Shown piece after piece: positions 22,759 through 31,935 of a stretch of 64,000 nucleotides of DNA. The notes below the pieces were generated by a model. That model was not told where the DNA came from and searched no databases. It saw only the letters and a program-made list of their open reading frames with translations. The stretch comes from Dehalococcoidia bacterium (lineage in GTDB: Bacteria; Chloroflexota; Dehalococcoidia; Lucifugimonadales; SHYT01): the NCBI GenBank assembly GCA_009692665.1, contig SHYT01000009.1, positions 16,906 to 80,905 on the forward strand. Reading direction: 5' to 3'. The position numbers and the translations under genes are program-made. Every line of letters starts with the position of its first letter. Positions within the stretch are counted from its first letter, which is position 1.

Positions 22759-24645
22759 TTAGTGCTTCTTGTTCTCATGCTTAACCGTCGGTTCCATGTA
22801 CCAGCTATACAGACCAAACATTGTGAGCGCCCCACCAATGAACAGGCCGGGGATGAAGCGGTACACCAGCGAGTAGCCGGCAATCGCGTTCCCCAAAGCC
22901 GTGATCAGCGGCCAGTACGAAGGACTTGGAATATGGATCACCTCATGTGTCTCGGCGGCGTGTGCGACCGCTGGCTGCTGCGCACGGTTACCCGGGCGTT
23001 GCTGTGACGCCCCTGCAGGAACGCCTAGAGGATGCGGATGCTTCTGCTCCCAGAACGGGTCACGGCTGTGTACCACAGGGATGCGCTCAAAGTTGTACTC
23101 TGGCGGCGGCGATGGGATGGCCCACTCCAGCGTCCTGCCGTCCCACGGATCGTTGCCCGCAACTTCGCCCTTCCGCAGCGAGCGGAAGAAGTTGTGCAGG
23201 AACAAGAGAATGCCGGCAATGATGACGAACGCGCCGACGGTCTCCACCATGTTCCAGAAGTCCCAGCCCATCCCGGCGCTGTAGGTTGCAATGCGGCGCG
23301 GCATGCCGTTCAACCCCACAAAGTGCATCGGGAAGAACGTCAGATTGAAGCCAATCATGGTCAGCCAGAAGTGGATCTTGCCGCTTGTCTCATTCATCAA
23401 TCGGCCCGTCGCCTTGGGGAACCAGTAGTAGATGCCGGAGAAGATGGCGAAGATGGCGCCGCCGAAGAGCACGTAGTGGATGTGGGCCACGATAAAGTAC
23501 GTGTCAGACTGCTGCGCGTCGGATGGAGAGACGGCGTGCATCAGGCCGCTCAAACCGCCAATGATGAACATCGCAATGAAGCCCAGCGAGAACAGCATCG
23601 GCGTCTTGAGTGTCAGCTGGCCGCCCCAGACCGTGGCGACCCAGTTGAAAATCTTCACACCTGTCGGCACCGCAATCGTAATGGTCGTCAGTGTGAACAC
23701 CGTGTTCGCAACTGGGCCCATGCCCACCGTGAACATGTGGTGCGCCCACACCATCCAGCCCATCACGCCAATGGCAATGCCGGAGAAGATGATGAACGGA
23801 TAGCCGAATAGCGGCTTGCGCGAGAACACCGGCAGCACTTCTGACACAATGCCCATGGCCGGCAGAATCAAGATGTACACCTCTGGATGGCCGAACACCC
23901 AGAACAGGTGTTGCCAGAGAAGCGGGTCACCCCCAGCGAAGACGTTGAAGAAGTTGAAACCAAACGCACGGTCAAACACCAGCTCAATGAGCGCCACGGT
24001 GATGACCGGGAACGCGGTGACAATCAAGATGGAGACAATGAGCGTCATCCAGGTGAAGACCGGCATGCGCGTCAGGCTCATGCCTGGCGCGCGCATGTTC
24101 ACTATGGTCACAATGAAGTTGAACGCTGCAGCCATGGATGCCGTGCCAAGCACCAGCAGGCTGACCGCCCAGAAGTCCACACCGTGCCCGGGATTATAGG
24201 TCAGTCCCGTCAGGGGTGAGTACGCAAACCAACCTGCGTTTAACCCGCCGCCCAGGAACCAGCTGCTGTTCAGCAAGAGGCCGCCCGCAAGGAACGTCCA
24301 GTAACTGAACGCGTTCAAACGCGGGAACGCCACGTCGCGTGCGCCTACCTGCAGCGGGATGATGATGTTGAAGAACGCGGCGCCCAGCGGCATGATGGCC
24401 AAAAAGATCATGGTGGTGCCGTGCATGCTGAACAGTTGGTTGAATACGTCAGGGCTGACTAGGGTCTGTTCAGGCCGTGCCAACTGCATGCGCATCAGCG
24501 TTGCCTCAACGCCGCCGATCATGAAGAAAATGAATGCAGTGATGCCGTACAGCGCGCCGATGCGCTTGTGGTCTACCGTCGTCACCCAGCCCCATACGGT
24601 GTCCCAGAACGTGCTCTCGCGACGGGCTACTGCGATGCTGGCCAT
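22759..24645 (-). CDS. coxA: cytochrome c oxidase subunit I
   Basis: Catalytic heme-copper subunit that reduces O2 to water and pumps protons. In 628 residues it shows the CuB/tyrosine motif WVFGHPEVYILILP, the two further CuB histidines in WAHHMFTVGM, and the heme a/a3 histidines in AHIHYVLFGG. The C-terminus extends past the usual 12 helices with a His/Gln-rich linker and about two extra membrane segments, as in caa3-type enzymes. It is third-party confirmed by neighbours coxB and coxC on both sides. Confidence 0.98.
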   Translation of the reverse strand: MASIAVARRESTFWDTVWGWVTTVDHKRIGALYGITAFIFFMIGGVEATLMRMQLARPEQTLVSPDVFNQLFSMHGTTMIFLAIMPLGAAFFNIIIPLQVGARDVAFPRLNAFSYWTFLAGGLLLNSSWFLGGGLNAGWFAYSPLTGLTYNPGHGVDFWAVSLLVLGTASMAAAFNFIVTIVNMRAPGMSLTRMPVFTWMTLIVSILIVTAFPVITVALIELVFDRAFGFNFFNVFAGGDPLLWQHLFWVFGHPEVYILILPAMGIVSEVLPVFSRKPLFGYPFIIFSGIAIGVMGWMVWAHHMFTVGMGPVANTVFTLTTITIAVPTGVKIFNWVATVWGGQLTLKTPMLFSLGFIAMFIIGGLSGLMHAVSPSDAQQSDTYFIVAHIHYVLFGGAIFAIFSGIYYWFPKATGRLMNETSGKIHFWLTMIGFNLTFFPMHFVGLNGMPRRIATYSAGMGWDFWNMVETVGAFVIIAGILLFLHNFFRSLRKGEVAGNDPWDGRTLEWAIPSPPPEYNFERIPVVHSRDPFWEQKHPHPLGVPAGASQQRPGNRAQQPAVAHAAETHEVIHIPSPSYWPLITALGNAIAGYSLVYRFIPGLFIGGALTMFGLYSWYMEPTVKHENKKH

Positions 24646-24678
24646 AACTCCTCCGATACCTAGCTCAGGACGTCCTGA

Positions 24679-25722
24679 TTACTTGAGGCCCTGTACATAC
24701 GTAGCCAGAGCCCCCACTTCATCAGGAGTAAGCTTTATGCTTTTTCCAATCACGGTGGCCATCTTGTTGCCCGGCTTAATGCCGCCGGGGTCGCTGAGCC
24801 ACTTCACCAAGTTCTCATGATCGTTGGGCATGATGCCGGCGGCAATCGTGGTCCGGCTGCCAACGTGCGTCAGGTTGGGGCCAATGACGCCCTTAGCATT
24901 GGTGCCGGCAACCGTGTGGCAAGCAGTGCACGCACCCTTGCCCATGAACAGCGCCTCTCCCGTAGTTGCCGCGCCCGTCGCCGCAGCCGAGGCAGGCGCT
25001 TTCTGCGCGGCTACCCACTTGTCAAAGTCGGCCTGCGTGTCCACCACTGCGCGGAAACGCATGAACGCATGCGCTTCGCCGCAGAACTCGGCGCACTGTC
25101 CGTAGTACTCCCCCGGCTCATCGCCTTGCAGCCAAATGACGTTCGAGTGGTTTGGAATCACGTCTAGCTTGCCGCCCAGCTTGGGGATCCAGAAGCTGTG
25201 GATCACGTCATCGGAATGCAGTGTAAAGTGCACGCGCGTGCCAACCGGCATGTGCACCTCATTGGCCGTCACAACACCCTGGTTCGGGTACTTGAACTCC
25301 CACCACCACTGGTGCGCCCTGACCTCAATCGCAAGCCCGGCCTTTTCTTCGGGCACATTGTAGATCTGCCATAGCGCGCTCACCGTCGGCACCGCTACCA
25401 CCGCTAGCACGATCGCAGGGGCAATCGTCCAGCCAATTTCCAGCGTCTGGTGCCCGTGCGTCTGGGGTGGAATAGGCTGGTTTGGCCGGCGCGGGAAACG
25501 GAAGATGGCGTAGACAAAGATGCCTTCAATCACGACGAAAATAACTGTGGCGGACCAGAAGATTATCCAGAAGAGGTCTTTCTGCAGCTTGCCTACCGGC
25601 CCGTCAGCCTGGAAGGTTGACTGGGGCAGGTTCGGTTCGTACCCTCCCCAAATCATCCATGCCACGAAAATGCCGGGGAGCACAATTGCAGCGATGAGCG
25701 CAAGTAGCCAATGGGGCCTCAC
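24679..25722 (-). CDS. coxB: cytochrome c oxidase subunit II with fused cytochrome c
   Basis: Electron-entry subunit. After two N-terminal membrane segments comes the CuA domain, with ligands in QCAEFCGEAHAFM. A C-terminal cytochrome c domain follows with the heme site CTACH and a distal Met, as in caa3 oxidases. 347 residues. GTG start at 25722 with AGGAGG about 8 bases upstream. First gene of the cluster; a good promoter lies about 100 bp upstream. Confidence 0.97.
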   Translation of the reverse strand: MRPHWLLALIAAIVLPGIFVAWMIWGGYEPNLPQSTFQADGPVGKLQKDLFWIIFWSATVIFVVIEGIFVYAIFRFPRRPNQPIPPQTHGHQTLEIGWTIAPAIVLAVVAVPTVSALWQIYNVPEEKAGLAIEVRAHQWWWEFKYPNQGVVTANEVHMPVGTRVHFTLHSDDVIHSFWIPKLGGKLDVIPNHSNVIWLQGDEPGEYYGQCAEFCGEAHAFMRFRAVVDTQADFDKWVAAQKAPASAAATGAATTGEALFMGKGACTACHTVAGTNAKGVIGPNLTHVGSRTTIAAGIMPNDHENLVKWLSDPGGIKPGNKMATVIGKSIKLTPDEVGALATYVQGLK

Positions 25723-25824
25723 AACGATGACCTCCTAGCCAAGTACCTTCGGGCCTGGAACCGTTCGTTCCAAAATTCACACGTGTAATGGGCACAATAC
25801 GACTCGCACTGCACCCAGCGCGAA

Positions 25825-25854
25825 GGTATATCATATTCAGCCACTACGGGTCAA
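25825..25854 (-). promoter_or_regulatory. promoter of the cox cluster
   Basis: On the minus strand, TTGACC, an 18-bp spacer and TATACC, about 100 bp upstream of coxB. Good match to a vegetative promoter. Confidence 0.55.
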
Positions 25855-26013
25855 GTTTTTGCCATAACGGCCTGCGTTTCCTGGCACCCCCGATCCCCGT
25901 AACTGGGAAAGATCGTCAAGTACCTCGTATAGCCGCATTGGGCCCCCTAGGCTAGTAATACCATATGCATTCGCACCAACTGTCCGGACGCCTAGCTCCT
26001 TATCAACCATCCG

Positions 26014-26039
26014 TAGCGCCAATTCACGAATTGGCGCTA
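26014..26039. promoter_or_regulatory. inverted repeat in the coxB-tatA divergent region
   Basis: TAGCGCCAATTC (26014-26025) and GAATTGGCGCTA (26028-26039) are perfect complements two bases apart. The 9-base half-site CGCCAATTC also forms the pdxT hairpin at 6859-6896. It could be a protein-binding palindrome or a hairpin in the tatA leader. Nothing else was identified in the 406-bp gap 25723-26128 apart from the cox promoter. Confidence 0.5.
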
Positions 26040-26128
26040 GACTTGCCTTCAACCTTCCCAAGGGCGACAATACCCCTTGGCGCTTCCCCGCGTTCTCACT
26101 GGAAAGGCTGTACCCGAAAGGAAACCCC

Positions 26129-26347
26129 ATGGGGTTCTTAAAGGAAATTGGCCCAATGGAACTCATCATCATCTTGGTCATCGTGCTTCTGCTTTTCGGC
26201 GCAAATCGGCTCCCCAAGCTCGCGCAGTCCATGGGCCAGGCCATTCGCGAGTTCCGCAGCGGCATGAAGGCCGAGACGGAGACGGATGAGACGCCTGCTC
26301 CTCTCAAAGAGCCCGCTACCACGGCCACCAAAAAGACCAGCACCTAG
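26129..26347 (+). CDS. tatA: Sec-independent translocase protein TatA
   Basis: Forms the twin-arginine translocation pore for folded proteins in the membrane. The 72-residue protein has the typical layout: one N-terminal membrane helix (about 10-25, LIIILVIVLLLFGANRLP), an amphipathic helix (LAQSMGQAIREFRSG) and an acidic, then Ala/Thr/Lys tail. GAAAGGAAA precedes the ATG at 26129. No tatC is nearby. It is divergent from the cox cluster. Confidence 0.92.
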   Translation: MGFLKEIGPMELIIILVIVLLLFGANRLPKLAQSMGQAIREFRSGMKAETETDETPAPLKEPATTATKKTST

Positions 26348-26482
26348 CCTGCGCCTTCGGCCCTCCGTTAGACGTACAACTCTTTCTCGTACCCGAGACA
26401 CGCCAAACGTCTGCCGTACCTGCGCCTAATGCATGCAACCAGGTGAGTCCTACACCGGTGCACCTCAAAAGCGGAGGAGCGC

Positions 26483-27319
26483 GTGCCCTTTTGGCAAGGC
26501 AAATTCAGCCTGCGCGGTGGACGCTTCCCGCTCCCGTACCTCACGCCCCCCAAGCCCTCGTTTCCGCCTACGCCGCCGCTCCCCCACGTACCCACCTTCG
26601 TCGCAATTGACTTCGAGACCGCCGACCGCTACAACGACAGCGCCTGCGCCATCGCCCTCGTTCGCGTCGAAGCTGGCCAGGTCGTCCACCGCGAGAAGCG
26701 CCTCATCCGGCCCCCGCGCCCAGAGGTGCACTTCACCGAAGTCCACGGCATCACATGGGAAGACGTAGAAGACCAGCCCACGTTCGGCCAGCTATGGCCA
26801 GACCTCGCGCCCCTCCTGGAAGGCGCTCACTTCCTGACCGCCCACAACGCGCCCTTCGACCGCGGCGTGCTCGCCGCCTGCCTGGATGCCGCCAAGCTGA
26901 TGGTGCCGGACACGCCGTTCATCTGCACCGTCACCCTCTCACGCAAGCTCTGGGGCCAGCGCCACAATCGCCTTAACGATGTCTCTCAGCGTCTCGGCAT
27001 TCCCCTGAAGCATCACGACCCGCTCTCCGACGCCGAAGCCTGCGCCCACATCGTCCTCGCCGCCCTGCGAGAAGCCAAGTCCTCCCCGGAAACGCCGCTG
27101 CCGGAGCCATTCGCCTTCCTGCCCAGCGCCGCGCAGCACCTGCGCCTCCAGCGCGAAGCCCAGGCCGCCCGCCAACAGCAACTCGCCCGCGCCGCCGCTC
27201 AAGCTCCCCAACCGCCCGTTGGCGAAACCATCTCGGCGGATGTTCTCGCCGCACCCTGTGTGGAAGAGCAGGGACTTGAGCAACCAGCCCGGTTGCCGGT
27301 CCGCTTAGACCAGTCGTGA
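26483..27319 (+). CDS. DnaQ-like 3'-5' exonuclease (DEDDh)
   Basis: 278 residues. The exonuclease fold starts at VAIDFETAD (Exo I, Asp and Glu), followed by the VHGITWEDV loop, FLTAHNAPFD (Exo II) and the closing HHDPLSDAEA (Exo III, His and Asp). The first 38 residues are Pro-rich and the C-terminus (about 215-278) is Ala/Gln-rich. GTG 26483 follows CGGAGGAG. It may be a proofreading-like or repair nuclease; no polymerase partner is nearby. Confidence 0.87.
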   Translation: MPFWQGKFSLRGGRFPLPYLTPPKPSFPPTPPLPHVPTFVAIDFETADRYNDSACAIALVRVEAGQVVHREKRLIRPPRPEVHFTEVHGITWEDVEDQPTFGQLWPDLAPLLEGAHFLTAHNAPFDRGVLAACLDAAKLMVPDTPFICTVTLSRKLWGQRHNRLNDVSQRLGIPLKHHDPLSDAEACAHIVLAALREAKSSPETPLPEPFAFLPSAAQHLRLQREAQAARQQQLARAAAQAPQPPVGETISADVLAAPCVEEQGLEQPARLPVRLDQS

Positions 27320-27332
27320 AAGAGATTATCTG

Positions 27333-28016
27333 ATGGGGAATAAGAGCAGCGAGGTCTTTTCGGATCACCTGCGCGCCCTCGCCGCGCCCACCTGGGAGGC
27401 GCAGCACGCGCACCCTTTTGTCCACGGCATCGGCGACGGCACCCTCAGCCTGCCTCGCTTCCGCTACTGGGTCCGCCAGGACTACGTCTTTGTCATAGAC
27501 TACGTCCGACTGCTCCTCCTCGGCTCCGCCCGCGCGCCCGACGTCGCCACCATGGCCCGTCTCGCCAGCCTCGCCCAAGCAACCCTCAACGTCGAGCTTG
27601 CCCTCCACCGCGCCTACGCCAAGTCCGTCGGCGTCACCGCCGCAGCCCTGGAACGCGAGAAGAAAAGCCCAACATGCCAGGCCTACGGGGACTTCCTCCT
27701 GCGCACCGCCACCCTCGGCAGCTACGGCGAGCTCATCGCCGCGCTCCTCCCCTGCATGGGGGGCTTCTCCGAAATCGGCCTCCGCCTCGCCAAGCAGCCC
27801 CCGCCCAAGCAGCCGCACCTGCGCAAGTGGGTGGAAATGTACGCCTCCCCCGACTTCGCCGCGCAAGGCGCCTGGTGCCGCAGCCTCATGGACGCCATCG
27901 CCAAAGGCGCCCCCGCCGGCGAACGAAGTCGCTTGGAAGAAGCCTTCCTCATCAGCAGCAAGTACGAGCTCGCCTTCTGGGACATGTCCTGGAACCAGCA
28001 AAAGTGGCCCGTGTGA
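27333..28016 (+). CDS. tenA: TenA family aminopyrimidine hydrolase, copy 1
   Basis: Thiamine-salvage enzyme (thiaminase II family) that hydrolyses aminomethylpyrimidine. 227 residues. Family residues by alignment to the known TenA fold: Asp in RQDYVF, Tyr in CQAYGDF, the nucleophile Cys in LLPCMGG, Tyr in EMYASPDF and the C-terminal Glu in SKYELAFWDM. Two aromatic positions differ: Phe replaces Tyr after QDYV, and GF replaces the usual W-G-Y after the Cys. Starts 14 bp after the exonuclease gene. Likely active. Confidence 0.9.
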   Translation: MGNKSSEVFSDHLRALAAPTWEAQHAHPFVHGIGDGTLSLPRFRYWVRQDYVFVIDYVRLLLLGSARAPDVATMARLASLAQATLNVELALHRAYAKSVGVTAAALEREKKSPTCQAYGDFLLRTATLGSYGELIAALLPCMGGFSEIGLRLAKQPPPKQPHLRKWVEMYASPDFAAQGAWCRSLMDAIAKGAPAGERSRLEEAFLISSKYELAFWDMSWNQQKWPV

Positions 28017-28017
28017 C

Positions 28018-28055
28018 CTTCTCAGCGCTCTTCCCCAAAGGGGTCCGCCTTGCGC
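28018..28055. repeat. imperfect 38-bp direct repeat, left copy
   Basis: Begins CTTCTCAGCGCTCTTCC immediately after the tenA copy 1 stop. A similar 37-bp copy lies at 28277-28313, on the other side of the TIR element. Confidence 0.6.
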
Positions 28056-28058
28056 GTT

Positions 28059-28270
28059 AGTGGGTCAATTTGTGACATGTGATTGTCTGCTCGACGCGGC
28101 GGACAAGGTGCGCGGCTCCTTGCCCTCCGACGCTGTCACTTGTTTCCCCGTTCGTGGTGAGCCTGTCGAACCATGAACGGACACCACAGGAGAGGGCAAC
28201 GTTTTCCAGTTAGGTCGACCCAACTGGACTTGTGTCAAACCCACAGTTCCGGATACTCAAACTGACCCAC
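28059..28270. mobile_element. TIR element (MITE-like), copy 1
   Basis: About 212 bp with 13-base inverted ends: left GTGGGTCAATTTG, right CAAACTGACCCAC (one mismatch). It has no ORF. Its centre holds the REP palindrome GTTCGTGGT...ACCATGAAC. It is roughly 75-80% identical along its length to the element at 53240-53465. It lies between the two tenA genes, inside direct repeats. Confidence 0.75.
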
Positions 28271-28276
28271 CACCCC

Positions 28277-28313
28277 TTCTCAGCGCTTTCCCCAAAGGGA
28301 GACTCCTTGCGCC
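28277..28313. repeat. imperfect 38-bp direct repeat, right copy
   Basis: Begins CTTCTCAGCGCTTTCC, partner of 28018-28055, starting 7 bp after the TIR element ends. Confidence 0.6.
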
Positions 28314-28373
28314 ATCTGTGGCCTGCCTATAGCCTGTATCATGCCAGCCAGACCGAACATGAAGGAAACGAGC

Positions 28374-29066
28374 ATGCCAGAGAAGATCACGCGAAGCTTT
28401 TCCACCTACCTGCGCCAGACTGCCGCAGCCGATTCCTGGGACGCCCAGTACGAGCACCCGTTTATCAAAGGCATCAGTGACGGCACGTTGAGCATGCCCC
28501 GCTTCCGCTATTGGGTCCGGCAGGACGGCGTCTTCCTCATCGAGTATGCCCGTCTCCTCTCCCTCGCCGCCTCCCGCGGGCACGATCTCGACACCATGAC
28601 CCGCTTCGCCGCGCTCGCCCACCATACCCTCAAGACCGAAATGGCACTCCGCCGCGCCTACGCCAAGTCCATCGGCATCAGCGCCGCAGCCCTGGCGCGA
28701 GAGAAGCAAGGCCCAACCGCCTGGGCCTACATGGACTTCCTCGTGCGCACCGCAAACCTCGGCGGCTACGGCGACCTCTTGGCTGCCATCCTCCCCTACA
28801 TGTGGGGCTCTTCAGACATAGCTTTACACCTGAAGAAGAAAGGACTCCCCAAGTCCCCCGGCTTCCGCAAGTGGATACAGTCCTACGCCTCGCCGGAGTT
28901 CGCGCAGCAAGCCGCCTGGTGCCGCAAAGTCGTAGACGCCGTCGCCAAAGAATCGCCCCCCGCCGACCTGCGCCGCATGGAGCAGGCCTTCATCGCCAGC
29001 GTCCGCTACCAGCTCGCTCTCTGGGACATGGCCTGGAAACAAGAGAAATGGGAAGAGCAATCCTGA
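28374..29066 (+). CDS. TenA-like protein, copy 2, lacking catalytic residues
   Basis: 230 residues and clearly homologous to the preceding tenA gene along its whole length, from FRYWVRQD to LWDMAWKQEKW. The nucleophile position reads LPYMWGS (Tyr for Cys) and the C-terminal Glu is Gln (RYQLALWDM). The Asp in RQDGVF and Tyr in SYASPEF remain. It therefore should not act as a Cys-dependent thiaminase. ATG 28374 follows AAGGAA; in-frame ATGs at 28341 and 28359 are less well placed. It may bind a pyrimidine or act on something else. Confidence 0.87.
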   Translation: MPEKITRSFSTYLRQTAAADSWDAQYEHPFIKGISDGTLSMPRFRYWVRQDGVFLIEYARLLSLAASRGHDLDTMTRFAALAHHTLKTEMALRRAYAKSIGISAAALAREKQGPTAWAYMDFLVRTANLGGYGDLLAAILPYMWGSSDIALHLKKKGLPKSPGFRKWIQSYASPEFAQQAAWCRKVVDAVAKESPPADLRRMEQAFIASVRYQLALWDMAWKQEKWEEQS

Positions 29067-29583
29067 CGCACATCAGCATCGGCTCTAGCCCTATGCCTCA
29101 GTGCCAAGCTACTCGGCTCCGAGCAGGGGGCAGTGGGTCGATCCGAACCCACTAGGCTCACAATGTCCTCAATCGTCCAGGTGTGAGCGCCCACACCTGC
29201 CGCTATCGCGGGTGTCTTTGAACACGGTTTCTCAGGGATTGGTGAGGCTATACGTAGTTGTAATGCATGTAGTGCAGAGCTACCGCGTGCTCAAGGTGGG
29301 CTATCTTCTTAGAGAACGCATTGGTAAGCCGAGTAAACCGTCTCATGCTCATATATTAACCAGAGCCATAACATTTGCTTAATTAACGTACCGTCAAGTG
29401 GCTGACCATCTCTTCCCCGCCGCTTTCTTAGCAATTTCACGCCTTTTTAGGAGCGCCTTTGCGCGGGCTGGGCCACCATTGGCTCTGCCCAACTTGCCAA
29501 GTGCGACGGCGGGCAGGTTTTTCTTGAGTCGAGAGCGCGGCACTGCCCAGCCGTCGTATACTGAACGGTACGAGGCGCACGTC
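29067..29583. other. gene-free stretch before rel
   Basis: No supported ORF. Hairpin-forming sequences lie at 29142-29163 (AGTGGGTC...GAACCCACT) and 29195-29218 (ACAC, CCGC, TATC loop, GCGG, GTGT, then CTTTG). The second could end the tenA transcript. The rel frame is open from 29398 but the sequence before 29584 does not look like Rel. Confidence 0.4.
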
Positions 29584-31860
29584 ATGGTCGTCACCATCGC
29601 ACCCCTGCTGGAGAAGGTCGCCGCCTACCTCCCGCCAGAAAAAGTCCGCCTGGTGCAGGAGGCCTACGAGTTCGCCCGCGCCAAGCACGAGGGCCAAAAG
29701 CGCCTCACCGGCGAGCCCTACATCATCCACCCCATAGAGACCGCCTCCTACCTCGCAGACCTCTCGCTCGACGCCATCACCATCGCAGCAGCCCTCCTCC
29801 ACGACGTCATCGAGGACTGCTACGTCACACAGGAAGAGCTCGCCGCCAGGTTCGGCGGCGACGTCGCCCGCCTCGTCGACGGCGTCACCAAGCTGTCCCT
29901 CCTCGATGCCCGCGTCGGCGGCGACGTGCCTCCTGTCCCCGCTCCCGGCCAGCGTTTGCCTGAAATCTTCGCGCCCACAAAAGAGCGCACCGACCAGATG
30001 CACCAGCAGGCGGAGAGCCTCCGTAAAATGCTCGTCGCCATGGCCCAGGACATCCGCGTCGTCATCATCAAGCTCGCTGACCGCCTCCACAACATGCGCA
30101 CCCTGGACGCCCACTCGCGGGAGCGCCAGGTCGCCATCGCCCAGGAGACTATGGACATCTACGCCCCCCTCGCCCACCGTCTGGGCATGTGGGAAATCAA
30201 GTGGCAGCTCGAAGACCTCTCCTTCCGCCACCTCTGGCCGGACGACTACAAGCGCATCGCCCAGCTCCTCCAGACCCGCCGCGCGGAGCGCGAGGCCTAC
30301 CTCGACCGCGTGGGCAACATCGTCCGCGATGCCCTCAAGGCGCAAGGCATTAAGGCCGATGTCTATGGCCGCCCCAAGCACCTCCACAGCGTCTTCCGCA
30401 AGATCGAAAAGTACGCGCAGCAAGGCAAGGAGTTCGTGGATATCTATGACCTCTACGCCATCCGCGTCATCGTCGACACGGAGGGCGATTGCTACCACGC
30501 GCTCGGCATCATCCACAGCCTCTGGCACCCCATGCCCGGCCAGTTCGACGACTACATCGCCAACCCCAAGGAGAACCAGTACCGTTCGCTCCACAGCACG
30601 GTCATGTGCGAGGGCGGCACGCCTCTGGAAGTCCAGATCCGCACCCTGGAGATGCACCAGCTCGCTGAGTACGGTGTGGCCGCGCACGTGAAGTACAAGG
30701 AAGGCGGCGCCGTAGTATCCAACAAGAGCGCGGGCTTTGAAGACAAAATGACTTGGCTCCGCCAGCTTCTGGAGTGGCAGCGCGACGTCTCCGGCGCCGA
30801 GGAGTTCGTGCAGTCCCTAAAGGCGGACCTCTTCCGCGATCAGGTTTTCGTCTATACCCCCAAAGGCGATATCAAGGAGCTGCCCGCCAACGCTACGCCC
30901 CTGGACTTCGCTTACCACGTCCACACAGACCTGGGCCACCGCTGCATCGGCGCAAAGGTCAACAGCAAACTTGTGTCGCTGGACTACACCCTCCAGAACG
31001 GCGATACCGTGGAGATCATGGTCAGCAAGCTCGCCCGCGGCCCCAGCCTGGACTGGCTCAACGTGGAGCTTGGCTTCCTCCACACCGCGTCCGCCATCAC
31101 CAAGGTCAGGCAGTGGTTCCGAAAGCAGGAGCGCGGCGCCAGCGTGGAGCGCGGCCGCGACCTCCTCCACCGTGAGCTCAAGCGCCTCAGCCTCAAGTCC
31201 ACGGAGACGGAAGTCGCCGAGCTCTTGGACTTTGAATCGGTCGACTTGCTCTTGGAGCAGATCGGCAACGGCGAGCTCAGCATGGCCCAGGTGGAGAATA
31301 AACTCCTCGCCTCAGAAGAGCCGCCCGCGCCTGAGGTCATCCCCACCACCAAGCCCAGCGTCCCCGTATCCGGCGCGCCCACCGGAAGCACCGGCATCCG
31401 CGTCCTCGGCGTCGGCGACCTCCTCACCCGCATGGGCCGCTGTTGCGCGCCGCTCCCCGGCGACGACATCATCGGCTTCATCACCCGCAACACCGGCGTC
31501 ACCGTCCACCGCAAAGACTGCAAGAACATCCTGCATGAGGACGAGCCCGAGCGTCTGGTCCAGGTATCATGGGGCCCCTCCAAGCACCTCTTCCCCGTCA
31601 CCGTCCGCGTCGCCGCCTGGGACCGCGTCGGCCTCCTGCGAGACATCACCGCCCTCCTCGCCGCCGAGGACGTGAACATCACCGCCTCCCAGGTGGAGAC
31701 TTCCCCGGAAGGCACCGCCCACATCAGCGTCGCCCTGGAAATCAGCAGCGTAGGCCAGCTAGGCAAACTCTTCAGCAAACTAGAAGCCATCAAAGGCGTC
31801 ACGTCTGCCGTCCGCGCAGACTCCGGCGCCGGCGCCCGCGTGCGGGGATACGACTTGTAG
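29584..31860 (+). CDS. rel: bifunctional (p)ppGpp synthetase/hydrolase
   Basis: Stringent-response enzyme. 758 residues from ATG 29584 (GAGG about 9 bases upstream; starts as MVVTIAPLLEKV). The order is HD hydrolase with AALLHDVIED, synthetase domain with YDLYAIRVIV and ANPKENQYRSLHS, TGS domain (VFVYTPKGDIKELP), a Cys-containing helical region (MGRCCAPLPGDDI) and C-terminal ACT domain. The HD motif is intact, which fits a bifunctional Rel/SpoT protein. The open frame upstream to 29398 lacks homologous sequence. Confidence 0.96.
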   Translation: MVVTIAPLLEKVAAYLPPEKVRLVQEAYEFARAKHEGQKRLTGEPYIIHPIETASYLADLSLDAITIAAALLHDVIEDCYVTQEELAARFGGDVARLVDGVTKLSLLDARVGGDVPPVPAPGQRLPEIFAPTKERTDQMHQQAESLRKMLVAMAQDIRVVIIKLADRLHNMRTLDAHSRERQVAIAQETMDIYAPLAHRLGMWEIKWQLEDLSFRHLWPDDYKRIAQLLQTRRAEREAYLDRVGNIVRDALKAQGIKADVYGRPKHLHSVFRKIEKYAQQGKEFVDIYDLYAIRVIVDTEGDCYHALGIIHSLWHPMPGQFDDYIANPKENQYRSLHSTVMCEGGTPLEVQIRTLEMHQLAEYGVAAHVKYKEGGAVVSNKSAGFEDKMTWLRQLLEWQRDVSGAEEFVQSLKADLFRDQVFVYTPKGDIKELPANATPLDFAYHVHTDLGHRCIGAKVNSKLVSLDYTLQNGDTVEIMVSKLARGPSLDWLNVELGFLHTASAITKVRQWFRKQERGASVERGRDLLHRELKRLSLKSTETEVAELLDFESVDLLLEQIGNGELSMAQVENKLLASEEPPAPEVIPTTKPSVPVSGAPTGSTGIRVLGVGDLLTRMGRCCAPLPGDDIIGFITRNTGVTVHRKDCKNILHEDEPERLVQVSWGPSKHLFPVTVRVAAWDRVGLLRDITALLAAEDVNITASQVETSPEGTAHISVALEISSVGQLGKLFSKLEAIKGVTSAVRADSGAGARVRGYDL

Positions 31861-31935
31861 GTATCCTACACTCCAACTATCCAAGCCTGCGCGCGCCGTG
31901 TTTCTGAAGCCGGAAACGACCTCAAAACATGTTCA

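Noticed and set aside
25837..26343. 168-residue minus-strand ORF over tatA
   Set aside because: Shadow of tatA and its upstream region; Ser/Met/Arg-rich composition and no match to any family.
29130..29170. Possible tRNA on the minus strand (GGGTTCGGATC)
   Set aside because: The T-arm loop would have 10 bases and no acceptor, D-arm or anticodon arm can be folded around it.
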